NCBI GenBank assembly: GCA_029891345.1
Contig: CM057009.1
Coordinates: 233,731,178-233,795,177 of the forward strand
Origin: Dryococelus australis
Lineage: Eukaryota > Arthropoda > Insecta > Phasmatodea > Phasmatidae
DNA: 64,000 bases
Direction of reading: 5' to 3'
Shown here one piece after another: positions 1 through 11,100 of the stretch (the stretch's first letter is position 1; each line of letters opens with the position of its first letter). A model generated the notes under the pieces. That model did not search any database and was not told where the DNA came from. It saw nothing but the letters and a program-made list of their open reading frames with translations. The position numbers and the translations under genes are program-made.

Positions 1-314
1 AATGTTTGTTTGATAATTGTAATAAACTAGACCTACATGTTATGAGATGCTGCGGATTTACAGTATTTATATAAAATCTTCAAGCATACTTGCAGTATGC
101 ATCGTCATGAAAGATGTAGCTATGTAAAGAATCCTGAGTGTATTAGATATCACTGTTAATTCTTTGGACATAACTTTACGTGAAATTCTACCTTAGTAGA
201 ATCCTCAATTAATCTCGTGCTTCCTTAATACATTAACTTTCTTGAACAAACATAAACATATTCCACATAGGTATACTTTCAAGAACACTTAGTAATTTGA
301 GTACATGTCCGTAA

Positions 315-515
315 AGTACTTTGGAAGAGGTTACAATACCTCATCTCCATTGTGATTCCTGTGAGAAGAAATTTTCTTCACTTTACAAATTTAAAAGACA
401 CCAATAATTTAATTGTAGGGGAAACACAGTTAGAAATAAATATTATTGTAATAAATGTCAGTTTGTGTTTACTGATCACATACAACTTGGAAAATATATG
501 TTAACTTGCGACTGA
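315..515 (+). pseudogene. Decayed paired zinc-finger exon, lola-like
   Basis: One continuous frame, opened by a stop at 312-314 and closed by TGA at 513-515, encodes two zinc-finger-like units. The first has the spacing C-x2-C-x12-H-x4-C, with core CDSCEKKF then KFKRH. The second starts YYCNKC and keeps C-x2-C-x12, but then has Tyr where His is expected, followed by x3-C. An in-frame TAA (405-407) sits in the H-x4-C loop of finger 1. Each lesion is one C-to-T step from a sensible codon (CAA to TAA, CAT to TAT). A closely spaced pair with a CCHC first finger is the layout of alternative 3' exons of insect lola-type BTB transcription factors. An AATAAA lies at 787-792. The frame could begin just after an AG at 315-316. 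I infer a dead or diverged alternative exon; an unrelated zinc-finger remnant is possible. Confidence 0.5.
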
Positions 516-1370
516 AGTGTTGGAGTGGATAACTTGGTGTTTTCAGGCTATCAGTGCTGTTTTAGTTTGAAGTTATTCACTTTACGTAGTAATATATGTT
601 GTCACATGACGAGCAGTTGTTTAAAGAATCTTGAGTGTGTTGTACATTGGTGTATGATGTGTGAATGATTATTTACTAGAAAGTCTGTATTAAGTTAAAC
701 ATATATACAAATTTAAACAATGCAACATGGTTTCTGTATATATTTATGTCTAATATGTAAATCTTGTACAATGTTTTTAAGGATGTAATAAATATTATTG
801 TGATAATATAGTTTTTTTATATTTGGTGTGATGGAATGGATGTTTAAAGTTCACTTTGGATGATTATACGTTCTTGGGAGGGAAATTAAGTTTGAGAATA
901 TTTTGAGTTGATAATAGCATGGGATCTAAATTTTTTACTATAGAAACCATTTTAAGCAAATGTGGATTCATAGTGTATGTTGCAGAATATTTTCACTGCT
1001 TGTGAAATATTTGAGTTGATGGAATGCATGAGTATAGAGTAAAGATGGCTTAACGAAAAATTTGATGGAATTTGGTTTATGGAGACAAAATTATGACAAG
1101 AACACTATTTTAATCTAGAACAATTTTGGTGACCGTTAACCATAACTATGTAATGGGTGAGGCGATTATTTCATTTGGAGCAAGGATTTTAGTTAAATTT
1201 ATTATGTAACGACTTACAAAAATATTGATTTTGAAAAGTTTTTTTTTTTTTTGTTAGGGATAATATTGTGATAAAGTTTACACTGAGGTGACTTTCTGAG
1301 ATCTAAGTATGTTCTGTTGCCATGCCATAGTCTGCCAGAATGTGTAAATGTAACAACGTATTTGGTGTGA
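516..1370. other. AT-rich spacer, nothing recognised
   Basis: Apart from the AATAAA at 787-792, this is AT-rich sequence with frequent stops in all frames. I see no repeat termini or coding motif. Confidence 0.6.
787..792 (+). promoter_or_regulatory. Candidate polyadenylation signal
   Basis: AATAAA lies about 270 bases downstream of the zinc-finger frame and on the same strand. The hexamer is frequent by chance in DNA this AT-rich, so it matters only together with the exon at 315-515. Confidence 0.2.
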
Positions 1371-1620
1371 TGCAGGGACGACCTATCGTGAGCCTTGTAT
1401 TGGGGCAAAAGTGGAGGGTGTCGAAATGACTGCCATTGCCTTGTCAGCTCACGAACCTAGCAGCAATGTTGGAACTAACCCTGTCTCCCTACCTCCGTGC
1501 CCCTCTCATGCAGAGGCGCAGAAGCTAGCCTTCATGCCGGCATGTCGCTTCTCTCTCCACGTTGCTCTGCAATACGTACACATTCCTAGCGGAAACAAAT
1601 CATAAGTCTTCCATGGTTTG
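1371..1620. other. GC-richer block of unknown origin
   Basis: About 250 bases are clearly less AT-rich than both flanks and carry a 64-codon open frame on the plus strand (1411-1605). The translation has no motif that I recognise. Similar isolated blocks occur at about 2720-2960, 3400-3560 and 4370-4560. It could be a transposon fragment or an exon-sized relic; nothing decides between these. Confidence 0.35.
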
Positions 1621-2700
1621 GGGAATAAACCTTTGCTAGACACGCAAACACGTTTCTCTTATTTTTAAACTATTCCTATACTATGTTACAGTGGTTGTTA
1701 TTACACTATATTAAATTAACGTCTAACTAAATTTTAGGTAAAGAATAAATTATTTTTAAATAATTATTTAATGTTTATGATTAATAAGGTTTAAACAAAC
1801 ATTGCAATTAGTAATTGATACATGCATATTTACCTAGTTGGGATTTTAATCAAGGAATATGTTAGTATAACTGTAATTTGCTTCAATTAGGTTGTAAAAA
1901 ATATATTCACCCTTGATGGGATTTTATGAAATGAATTTTTGTTTGGATATATGTAGAAAAACATTTATTTTTAACTTAAAGCCATAATGGCAATTGGTTT
2001 TTTAAGCAAACTCAGGGAAGCATATTTTGAGTAAATCTAATAGGTTTCCATTTATTATGTAATAAATTTAAAAACAAAAAGTTTAATATTAAAAAGTATT
2101 TTGTATATACTGTATATAGTTAAATTATGTCCTAGGAAATTTATTTGTTATATAGTATATGTGCGAATAAAAGGAACTTTTTATCCATTCACAACACACA
2201 CTCCCTAGAATTTTCTTTCCTTGACCTAAATCACGCAGGCTTGTTTACTCAGTGTTCAACTTTCAAACTAATAACAACTGAATAATGCTTTACATGAACC
2301 TAAATAGTATTAACACTTAGTAATGTATTTTTACGAGTCACTGTTACACTTTCAACTAATGATGATTAACAGCAGTTGTGATGCGTGAAGTGGAGTTGAC
2401 TGGTTTAAAACTTATTGGAGGTATTTTATTAAATAATTTCCGCTTTATATATTAACACTAGCTCTTCGGGTTTGTAGTTTGTGTTTGTAATTTCTCTCGT
2501 GCATTATTATTTTGACATGCACAATGTGTGATAAATTTTTTTTTGACACTAAATATAGTAATTTTATTACATAAATGTACTTTTTTATTATAATTTTTTA
2601 TACTTGGAATAAATTTTGTCAACACAAGTCGTAGAATGAAATAAACATATAAGTTTGCTTAAACAAAATAAGGGAAATGTTTTCAACACCAGCTAATCTC
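1621..2700. other. AT-rich spacer, nothing recognised
   Basis: Long AT-rich stretch with homopolymer runs and no open frame of note. Confidence 0.6.
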
Positions 2701-2965
2701 TCGTACTTAGCTATAAAATGTTAACATGGCTGGCTTCCGTTCCTACCTCCCAGAGAAGCCAAGAGCGGGCTGTGGAAAGGGAGAGAGAAAGTGAGACAGG
2801 GGAGAGTTCCTTGCTTGGCGCCCCCTCACAGCAGGAATACAAACTACTCACAATTCCTTCATGGAGCTTGCCAGCTGGTCGCGTCCCCTCTGTAGTGGAG
2901 TTCGACATGTGCAGGCAAAGAGGGACTAAAGCCTGTCTCCCCAGTTGTGTTTGCACACATAAATC
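2701..2965. other. GC-richer, purine-tract block
   Basis: A GC-richer island with a purine-rich core around 2770-2810. Open frames exist on both strands (2718-3026 plus, 2711-2956 minus). Overlapping frames on opposite strands are expected from base composition alone, and neither translation has a known motif. I do not call a gene. Confidence 0.35.
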
Positions 2966-3649
2966 TCTTTACAATAACACTAATATAGTTCTAATACCAA
3001 AGTATTTTTTTTTTATTCAGTTATAAAGGGTTAAGGAATATAAAAAATTAATGGAAAGTAAATATTTATGAAAACAAAATGAACGCAATATTTAACAGAG
3101 GTTATATGTAAAATTATAATGAAAATTAAATTATTATCAGAAACTTACATGACTATGTGCAACTAAACACTAAGACAATTAGGAATACATTTTAATAGTA
3201 ATGGTTCATTTAATTTGTTATTAATTTTAGTTTTTTTTATTAATTTAAAACTTTTAAAAAATGTTGAAAATCAGGAGATTCAGCTTGTAAAACGTGTGTG
3301 TGAGAATAATGTATGTTGATGGTACAGTATATGAATATAAATAGCAGGTAACAAGTATCCATGATCCATGTAATTAAATAGTTAATTTAAATGTTCAGTT
3401 CGCACATGTCTGTTGTGTAGGAGCGAGCAGGCCATATCTGCAATCGGGTGCTGTGTACTGGTTCATGGTGGTGACGTTCAGAGTTAACAAAGTCCATGTA
3501 GGCTTCGCAGTCCAGCTGGTTACAGACATTGGCTGTCTGCTTGCACTGTGTCTGGAGTATGCCTGCTCGCTATACATTACTGTTAACACTACTACTATAA
3601 TATACATTATTTTACATGTAATATTTAAATGTTGACAAGTGGGAATACA

Positions 3650-4570
3650 CAAAGGAACAGTCTTTATATAATAACACGTAAAATGAAGAGTCTTATTATT
3701 CAGACAGTAACGCAAGATGGGAAATGTTCTTTTAATATTACAAGGAAAGACTTAAAATTGCATTATATTAAATAACACTTTACTGACATAGTACAATTAC
3801 AAGAAGTTGCATATCAGACAACCTTTGTTATTAATTTTTTTTTAATAACAGGTTACGAGGCAATGTAGAATGGAAATTAAGTTATGGTAAATAATACTTT
3901 ACTGAAATAGTGAGAAATATATAACAAATATAGGTTTTTATAGTAAGAACAATGCCAGGCGGATCTACAGGTGTCGCATTCGGCTACAGTATTCAGCCAG
4001 TGGTTGGGGAACGAAGCAGCAGAGAGTTTAGTAGTCGACGTGTTGGACAACTAGTAGTTGTGCATTTCCAACCCTAACACACTTTTTTATTAAATAATAT
4101 ATTTTAAAAATCTTACTTCAAATGAGTTGTAATTGTGATTAACAGTGTGTGTGATAGTCGCAGCAGGAACTGTAGTTCGGTTGGCACGTACCTTGAATAG
4201 TAGCAGGAACGCATGTCTAACACGCTTCATTAAACTATATTTTAAAATACTGTGTTACGAGATGATGTAAAATTAACTTACATAAATTATGGGCATTTTT
4301 AACATTGAATAATGCTTTACTGAAATAGTATACATATAGAAATGTATAATATGTACATAATGCCATCAGGCGGGGTAGCAGATGCTGGGCTGGGACCTTT
4401 GGCAGGCTACAGGCTAGCGGAGACACTGCTGCAGTAGGGAGTCGCGGGTTGTTACGTGTCGCACGGGATAGCTGAGCAGACAGCCTGTGGGGCGTTGCGT
4501 AGTGCATGGCCAGCAGGGTTTATAATTAATGACAAAGATAATCTGAGTTCAGTCTGTGGTCGGGAGTAAT
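3650..4570. repeat. Diverged direct-repeat blocks
   Basis: The phrase around ACTTTACTGAMATAGT recurs near 3775, 3897 and 4313. The last two are preceded by a GTTACGAG-like phrase (about 3851 and 4254) and followed by AATGCCAGGCGG or AATGCCATCAGGCGG (about 3951 and 4360) and then a GC-richer segment. The repeats are old and of irregular spacing (about 120 and 400 bases). They look like decayed copies of one unit; no coding function is visible. Confidence 0.4.
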
Positions 4571-4589
4571 GGCAAACGGTCGTGCAATC

Positions 4590-4760
4590 AGGGTCTTGGT
4601 ACTTGTGCAATTGGCAATTGTAATTTGTACTTACTGTGTAATTAGTGTCAGTACTTGTTCAATAACTATCATTACATGTACTTAGTGTGTAATTTGTATC
4701 AGTAATTGTGTAATTACTCTAGTTATGAATACTTAATTTGTAATTGTTAATTATCTGTTA
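4590..4760. repeat. Short degenerate tandem repeat
   Basis: Phrases such as GTACTTAGTGTGTAATT and TGTAATTAGTGTCAGTACTT are shuffled and repeated through about 170 bases, giving a low-complexity, minisatellite-like tract with an irregular unit of about 50-60 bases. Confidence 0.45.
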
Positions 4761-4794
4761 TGCAATTATTCATTAGATGATAAAAATCTGATTA

Positions 4795-5350
4795 CCTCCA
4801 ACCGACTTCGAACCAAGGACTGTAGATGATTCCTCAACCCTCCTACTTCAACCCTATACTTTCCCTAACCTCTCCCTATAAATTTTTTTTTACATTGAAT
4901 GGGTCTTGAACCCAGTACCGAAATCTCATTCCTACACTACCCCTTAGCCCTCATCCTCGCCTATATCCTACACGCCCTCTCCAACCTCATTCGCTCACCA
5001 GACACTGAAGAAGCAACATCTCTGCAGCAGCCATCCCTTCCTGTTTGTTCCCCCTTCTATCTCTTTTCCGTCATCAGAGCTCTTAGTCGCTTGCCAGACA
5101 CCGAAGAGGCAACATCTATTCTCCCAAACATCCCTTGTGTAGTTCTTGCTCCAACAACCAACTGGCCAATCACAGAACACCTTGGAGGGAAAGGAGGGGT
5201 AATCCATCTGCAGGAAGGGGTAGTCCCACCACCAACCAACAGCAAATCACAGCACTCCTCATAGGGAAAGGAAGATAAGGGGGAGGGGAGGGTGAAGGCT
5301 TTGGCCAATCACATCACAGCAAAGGGGGAGAAGTGGGGGTGCCTGCACTT
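4795..5350 (-). repeat. Internally repeated block with tRNA-like B-box motifs
   Basis: On the minus strand there is a perfect B-box match, GGTTCAAGACC (plus 4903-4913), and a weaker one, GGTTCGAAGTC, near 4807. Downstream, a 30-base phrase containing CCAGACACTGAAGAAGC recurs with few changes (about 4997 and 5093), and a phrase with CCAATCACA or AAATCACAGCA recurs near 5165, 5233 and 5304. A tRNA-derived SINE tail or a mosaic of short repeats would explain this. No gene is supported. Confidence 0.35.
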
Positions 5351-5839
5351 TGTGTCGCAGGTTAATCAATGGCATTTGTGCCACTCTTGCACCTTGCATT
5401 ACGGGAACACCTCTCTCCCACTACTTTTATGAGCCTGTAACTTTTACAACAAAAATTTTTCTTGGCTGAGTTTTTTTATGCAACCGTCATTGGCATCGTA
5501 GAAAATGTTTTTATGTGCAAGTGTAAGATTTTTAAAGTAAAATGTTTATTTTACTAAAATAATCATTCAGACATTTTTAGTGGTTCTCATTGAATTGATA
5601 CATTTTATCGTGTATTGTCTTCGTTTTGTGACTTTTTTCTGGTCCTGAGAATGTCCGTATTTAACCTCTCTGTGGCATTTTTCCTTTTGCCGTTTTTATT
5701 TTTTATAATTTTTTTACATAAATATTTGTTTCTGCATAGAAAAGCATCCATAAATAAAGGTTGTTTCTTTATCCATAAAAATTTGTATTTTATTTTTTTT
5801 AAGCAAAAATAATAAAAATATTTTCTGCATAAGTTGGTC
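5351..5839. other. AT-rich spacer, nothing recognised
   Basis: Poly-T and poly-A rich stretch. The small plus-strand frame at 5615-5812 is Phe/Leu-rich low complexity from T runs and is not credible as a gene. Confidence 0.6.
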
Positions 5840-5925
5840 AGGTAAATAAATGTAACAAGATAACTGGAAAAGTCAGAGAAATGTCAGGGAATTTACTATA
5901 CGGATACTGTTAGCCATCCTGTAAC
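5840..5925. mobile_element. hAT-like element terminus
   Basis: The stretch CTGGAAAAGTCAGAGAAATG, then GTCAGGGAATTT, then CCATCCTG near 5916 matches the subterminal layout of the hAT-type end seen at 46640-46698 (GAAAAGTCAGGGAATTT then ACACCCTG). Only one end was found, so the element is partial or its other end has decayed. Confidence 0.4.
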
Positions 5926-5939
5926 CAGATAGAAGAGTG

Positions 5940-6340
5940 TTTTGGTATTGCTGTATGACAGTTCATGCTATTCTGCACGACTATCTTCAAGTGAGAAAGT
6001 TTGTTCCCTTTGGGTACCGCATTCCTTAACTGATGAGCAAATGGTATAAGATGTTTGGTGGTGCTGCTGCAATGAGATGCTCAGTAAGTTTGAAAATGTA
6101 CCATCTTGCTATGTCAACATCATTATAACGAGACCACATGAAAGAAGTGCTTCTATGAATGCTGATTTAAATGGCACGGTTCTCATAGAGAGTATGCTGT
6201 CTTTTTACTAAAAGAGTAAAATTAAATTCTGCGTGGATTATTGGAATCAACACAAGATAAACTGTGACGTTCTTAATCAGTATTAATATCAGGAACATCC
6301 GTATGGGTCTTACGGATGTTGCCATCTACCCCATATTGTA
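5940..6340 (+). pseudogene. Mariner-like transposase remnant
   Basis: Broken reading frames on the plus strand give LHDYLQVRK (about 5976-6002), continuing after a frameshift as CSLWVPHSLTDEQM and then NEMLSKFENVP. This is the region between the HTH domain and the first catalytic Asp of mariner transposases, where a phrase like LRKLCSRWIPHNLT is usual. Later codons (about 6190-6290) contain an SMLSFF phrase resembling the family's central region. Stops and frameshifts are frequent, so the copy is long dead. I see no inverted repeats. The identification rests on phrase similarity over about 40 residues. Confidence 0.55.
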
Positions 6341-7941
6341 CATACTTTGTGATTATTAACTAGTACAGATGCAATCAGATTTCTCTACGTGCACAGTGTT
6401 CATGACCCTTGATTGTAAGTCATCTTAGATATGAGCATAGCCATTTCATCTGGAAAACTCGCAGTGTACCTTCCAGCAGTTGGTGTCAACTGACTTGCTA
6501 ATAGGCTGTGTTGGACAATTATAATTTGTGGATTTGGAAGACAGCCAGTGCTCTTCATTTTGGGAGAGTCATTAAAGGTATTTGAGCCTTATATCGTAAA
6601 TGTTTTTAATACATAGCCTAATTCATTGTCGAAAAATTTTGCATAGACAATTTAGGCAAGTAGTTACCCCAAGACAGTCAGTATGGGCTTTTCTGGAGCC
6701 CAAAGAATAGTTTACCTAACTGAGTTTCTGAAATGTGCTGGTAGAAACAGGAGTTTTTCCTCCACTTTGCCAAATAAATGTTCCAATGAAATGAACTACT
6801 CCAGAACAATTGCAAATACAAATTAACTCCAGTCAACGAAATGTTTTGTTGGACACTGCAGAAACAGTTCAGAACCTCTGTGTCTTGAAGCATTCCAAGA
6901 ACATCAGATGGATGCCAGCATATTTGGCATAGGGCTATGCTGTACCAGGAAGGACAAAATAGAGAAAAAATTTTCCATGACCTAAACAAGCACAGAGTTG
7001 ACAAAAACAGAGAAACAATACGTGAATAAGAAAGAGTCCCCTGTAATAATGTGGCCCATCAAAATATTTGTGAATTTTATATAATATGGTCTCTTAGTTT
7101 TGCAAACACACAATCAGGTTCTGGTGTGACACCAAACAATGAAAGCATTATATGGGCCCTGCCTTTTAATAATGTAAGGTTTGCCACAGATTACCACTGT
7201 AGTAAAAATATTTTATTTTTGAATTGCCATCTAAAGTGACAAAAGATGTCCCTACCTGAGGCCTACAAGATAAGACTTATATTTCTGTACCTGAAAAAAC
7301 CATATAAAAAAAGGAATGTTCCCTTTCAATGGCAAGCACCAAGCGAGAAGATGCAAAAATGATGGCAGAATACCAGATGTGTTAGTTATACAAAGTGTGT
7401 TCTCAAAATTCCTGAACTTATATACAGTGACATCTCAACAAGAGGACCCAGATTATAATGATTCCCTAGAAGTAAAGACCATTTTTAGAGTACCCTTAAA
7501 GAATTTGGTTAAGAAAATTGAAAAGTTTGAAGGAAATAAGGCAAACTTAAGTTTTTTACATTTATTTTAACCACTGAATGTTGTAATGTTTGTAGCAACT
7601 CCTGTACAACTCCTAAGAGGAATATATCTCAAATTAGACACTACTCACTTATGCATAACTGTTTGCCCCTTAAATCAAGGTCACCAAAGTGACTGCCAAC
7701 GTGCTGTTGCTCGGGTTATACTCCTGGGGCTTGTTCCATATAATTATGGTCCAGTACTTTACAAGTGATTTAACTTGTAATTAATACAAATATAAAAATA
7801 TTGTGTTCCATAAAATATTTCTGTACACTAGTAAACTACTATACCATGCAGGAGAAAAACTGCTTACAAGTAAAGGAAGGCTAATAAATTATGTATTAGT
7901 GATATTCTTTTGTATTTAACACAAGTTATATTTGAAAAATA
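6341..7941. other. No recognised gene
   Basis: Moderately AT-rich. Small frames exist (6678-7004 minus; 7051-7239, 7316-7570 and 7586-7768 plus) but none has a recognisable domain. They may be worn transposon sequence. I cannot assign them. Confidence 0.5.
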
Positions 7942-8085
7942 ATGTGGACAAGTGAAAGTGAAGATGAACATTTCCAGCATGCTCGTAGGTTCAGAGAATG
8001 TTTAAATGTTGCTTTTAATTCACTTGTATATTACAGTGAACATTTTAAGTTAAGGCTGTTCAAGAGGTTCAGACAGATTGTATAA
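7942..8085 (+). pseudogene. Possible PIF/Harbinger N-terminal fragment
   Basis: A 47-codon frame begins with an acidic head (SESEDEH), then has RRFRECLN and ends FKLRLFKRFRQIV. The order Arg-rich, Asn, then a Phe/Arg-rich F-x2-R-F-x-R-F stretch resembles the start of HARBI1-type proteins just before the transposase domain. It stops at TAA 8083-8085, shortly before the Tigger insertion, and no transposase domain follows. The match is short and could be chance. Confidence 0.3.
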
Positions 8086-8204
8086 TACTATATTATGCAA
8101 ATCCTGGCAGATATATACTTCTAAATAATACGCTTAATAAATTTTAAAACTAAAGCGGAAAGTTTAATTGCCTACGTTTAATATTTAATGGACAATTTCA
8201 AATA

Positions 8205-8230
8205 CAGTGGAACCCTGTTATAAGGTTTTT
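8205..8230 (+). repeat. Tigger terminal inverted repeat, left
   Basis: CAGTGGAACCCTGTTATAAG and following bases pair with the right terminus, with four mismatches in the first 20 bases. The second inner block (ACTATAAG at 8252-8259) may be a subterminal repeat of the same core. Confidence 0.85.
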
Positions 8231-8707
8231 CTGGGGTCCATAAGAAAGTGACACTATAAGCAGGAAAACACTATAAGAGGGAAATACAAAAATTTAAGAA
8301 AATGGACAAAAAAAAAGACATAAAAGTATGCACCGTAATAAACACACAACTTTATAAAATGTACAAAACAAATATTTTTGTAAAATGCATCATTTTTTAT
8401 GAAAGTGTATCTCCTGGTACCAAAGCACACAAAATTGTCTACAAGCAAAATAATTAATATAAAATGTTTCATGGAAGTTTGTCTTCTGGTTGCAACAATA
8501 TTAGTTAGGCCTACAGTACATAAATAGGACATTATAGAACCATTTTTTTTAAAGATAGGTAATCATTCTCTTATGAAAGTTTGTCTTATAGTTGCACAAC
8601 TTAGAATATTAGTTAAACAATTGGGTTCTGGTTACAAAATACACACAGTTTGCTAATAAGTACCTAATCAAAGACTATGAATTCACTGTCATTTTCTGAA
8701 GAAATCC

Positions 8708-10206
8708 TTAATGGTAGTTTGCCTCTTGGTTGCATTTCCTTGCATCATTAAAAAAATTATCTAAATGGAAAATTGACTGCATCACATTTTCAGGAACATT
8801 AGACTTGGAAGCAATAAAGTTTCTCAAGATGTGTAGAGACTCATAAGCTTGTGAAAGTGTAACTTTTACCTCAGTGTTGTCTACTTTGTCATCATCGTCA
8901 CTTTCTTGTTCTGACGGTTCTGCCGATTTACACAGTTCAATAGTTGACGAATTGCAATGCAATGCTTCATCATCCACAGAAACATACTCGTCAAAGGTAG
9001 ATGAGAATTCAAGCTTCTCTTGGAGGGTTCCCCACTCATCTGATGGCACTAGCATCTTAACTTCATCACCTGTTGTTGTAGATGACACTGAAGCATGTGT
9101 GAAGCCTGCTTTCCTAAAGCAGTTGGTGATAACTGACTGTGGCATGGATGTCCAGGATGCAGCAGTCATGTGCATTGCTGTCAACAAGTCTATTTTCTTG
9201 AGAGGTTTCTTAGCCTCAAGGTAACGGAGGAGTGTTTTACAGAGGCATTTTCTGAAATGATGATTAAAATTCTTAATGATGCCTTGATCCATAGGCTGCA
9301 GACATGTTGTAGTATTTGGTGGCAAGAACTCAATATGGCTGTTCCTGAGTACACTTGTTTCTGTTGGATGTGCAGAACAGTGATCCAAGAAAAGGATTAT
9401 TTTCCTGTTCTGAACACTCATTTTAGCATCCAGAAAGTGTAGATACTGAAGGAAAATTTTTCAGGTAATCCAGGAATTTTGATTACTTTCATACCTGCAG
9501 GGTAAACTTTATGTTTTTAAAGCATCTGAGTTTTGCTGCCTTTCCAATCATGAGAGGAGGGAGCTTTTTGCTGCCATCCATGTTTGCTCCCAGCAAAATA
9601 GTGACTCTTTCCTTGGATGGTTTGCCACCTATACACTTTTTTCCTTTGAAAGAGAATGTTTTATCTGGAAGCAAGTTAGAAATGCACACTCATCAACATT
9701 GAAAATATCTTTTGCAGAATATTCTTGCAAAAGAAATGGCAGCACAGTCTTTTTCGAGTCATCTGTGACAGACTTATCAACACTAGCACCCTCGCCACTT
9801 ACAGTGCTATTCACAATACCAATGCGTTTTTTAAACCTATCTATCCAGTCATTTGAAGGATTGAAATCCTCTACACCTAATCTCAAGGCTTTTTCAGTTG
9901 CCTTCTCTTGCAAAATTGTTCCGTTTACACGCACATTTTGGGAACGCACTTGCCTAAACCACTCTAACAGCATTTTGTTTACCTCTTCATACTTCCCGCC
10001 GTGTATCTTTTTCACAGTGGTTGATTGAGTGGAGCATTCTTTTATGATTATGTCTGATTTGAAATGATTTGGTTCAGAGTGGTCACTGGGATTTCCAAAT
10101 CACGAGTAATTGCTGTGCGTTTTCTACTAGAATTACTATCCACGTGCTTGATTAAGTTTAACTTTTCAACTAATGGAAATGTCTGTCTTTTCTTAGAAGC
10201 ACTCAT
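8708..10206 (-). pseudogene. Tigger-type transposase, frameshifted
   Basis: The pogo/Tigger transposase runs right to left. It starts at ATG 10206 with a psq/CENP-B type HTH (SKKRQTFPLVEKLNLIKHV). A frameshift near 10060-10080 separates this from the second DNA-binding segment (LEWFRQVRSQN, then FNPSNDWIDRFKKR). The first catalytic Asp lies in IFNVDECAF (about 9690). GKKCIGGKPSKERVTILLGAN follows after another frameshift near 9660. The second Asp is in ILFLDHCSAHP, and the third lies after LPPNTTTCLQPMDQGIIKNF (DQG). An acidic C-terminal tail (EQESDDDD) ends at 8708. With the frames pieced by eye the length is about 490 residues, usual for Tigger. Dead through frameshifts at about 9430-9490, 9660 and 10070. 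Confidence 0.85.
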
Positions 10207-10279
10207 TTTAATTTTTCACTAAAATGTTTTCAAGGATGAATTAATTTTCACTACTTAAACATTAACCGAACTCTATGGT

Positions 10280-10845
10280 GTTTGCAAATCAAGAAAATAC
10301 CATTCTATGTAAACAAAGCGTGTAGGGAGAGTATGTCAAATACAAAGGGGCTGCTTGTTGTGGAGGATGTGGCTACAGGAGGTAGGGGTACTAGGAGCAA
10401 GGGGGTGGGAATACTGATGATGAATAAGGAGTTGGCAGGGAGGGAGAAAGAAAGTGTGATGAAAGAGAGAGAGGGTGAGGAAAGGAGCTTGGAGTTGTGT
10501 GGGTGGGGCTAGACAGAAGGCAGGCTGCAGAAGGGTGTAGAGGGGCATGGGCGTGGCTACAGATGTATGAAGGGCGAGGGGTATGGGCATGGCTACATGG
10601 ATGGAGTGAGGAAGAGAGCAGAGGGATATGGGAATGACCTGTTTGAAGGGGGGAGGCAGAGTGTTGCTGAAAACTTATGGGAGGAGGCGGGCAGTGAGTG
10701 AAAGGCTGCAGAGGGGTGTGAGCATGGCTGTCGGAGGGAGGGCGGCCTGGCGGCGACTGCAGCTGTTTGCCGGCACTGTGACTTTGTTAGAGGTCAGGCG
10801 CAGTCAAAGCAATAAGATGGTGCACTTTATACTACAATTGTGAAT
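10280..10845. repeat. G-rich imperfect repeats in the Tigger 5' region
   Basis: Between the transposase start and the right terminus the plus strand turns G-rich, with repeated phrases of the type GGGGCATGGGCGTGGCTACA (10540-10561), GGGTATGGGCATGGCTACA and GTGAGCATGGCTGT. Small frames here are compositional. The tract could be the element's promoter region or an acquired host fragment. Confidence 0.5.
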
Positions 10846-11071
10846 TTTTATGAAATGGGACCACTTTATTATATCAGTATAAGAGCTGCAACAGTACTGA
10901 TAAATATACACTGACCATTTTATCATCTTGTTTCAATCACGGAATTAGAAACGTTTTGCATTATTCACGGAAAACTGAAAATGTTATTTCCGGGAATGTT
11001 TATTATTGTTCTTATGGAGAAACCTTTGGGACCAGATAAATCCTGCACTATAGATGGGAAAACCCTTAAAA

Positions 11072-11098
11072 CAGGAACCTTATAAGCGGGTTCTACTG
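11072..11098 (-). repeat. Tigger terminal inverted repeat, right
   Basis: Reads CAGTAGAACCCGCTTATAAG on the minus strand and is followed by the TA target duplicate at 11099-11100. Confidence 0.85.
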
Positions 11099-11100
11099 TA

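Larger units (their letters stand above)
8205..11098 (-). mobile_element. Tigger/pogo DNA transposon, both ends present
   Basis: A 2,894-base element with inverted termini. The left end reads CAGTGGAACCCTGTTATAAG; the right end, on the other strand, reads CAGTAGAACCCGCTTATAAG. Both are flanked by TA (8203-8204 and 11099-11100), the target duplication expected for the IS630/Tc1/mariner/pogo superfamily. The transposase lies on the minus strand in the left half. The right part, upstream of the start codon, is an 830-base region with a G-rich imperfectly repeated tract. Ends and TA duplication are intact although the coding frame is broken. Confidence 0.9.

Noticed and set aside
2711..3026. Overlapping frames on both strands as exons
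   Set aside because: Translations are low complexity (Ser/Leu or Glu/Arg from a purine tract) with no recognised domain.
5615..5812. A hydrophobic frame as a membrane peptide
   Set aside because: It is Phe/Leu-rich because of T runs; no context supports translation.
6678..7004. A 108-codon minus-strand frame with many Cys, Trp and Phe
   Set aside because: No homologous family comes to mind, and the composition is typical of antisense translation.
10282..10843. Frames in the G-rich tract as small genes
   Set aside because: They lie inside the Tigger element and reflect imperfect G-rich repeats; open frames occur on both strands.
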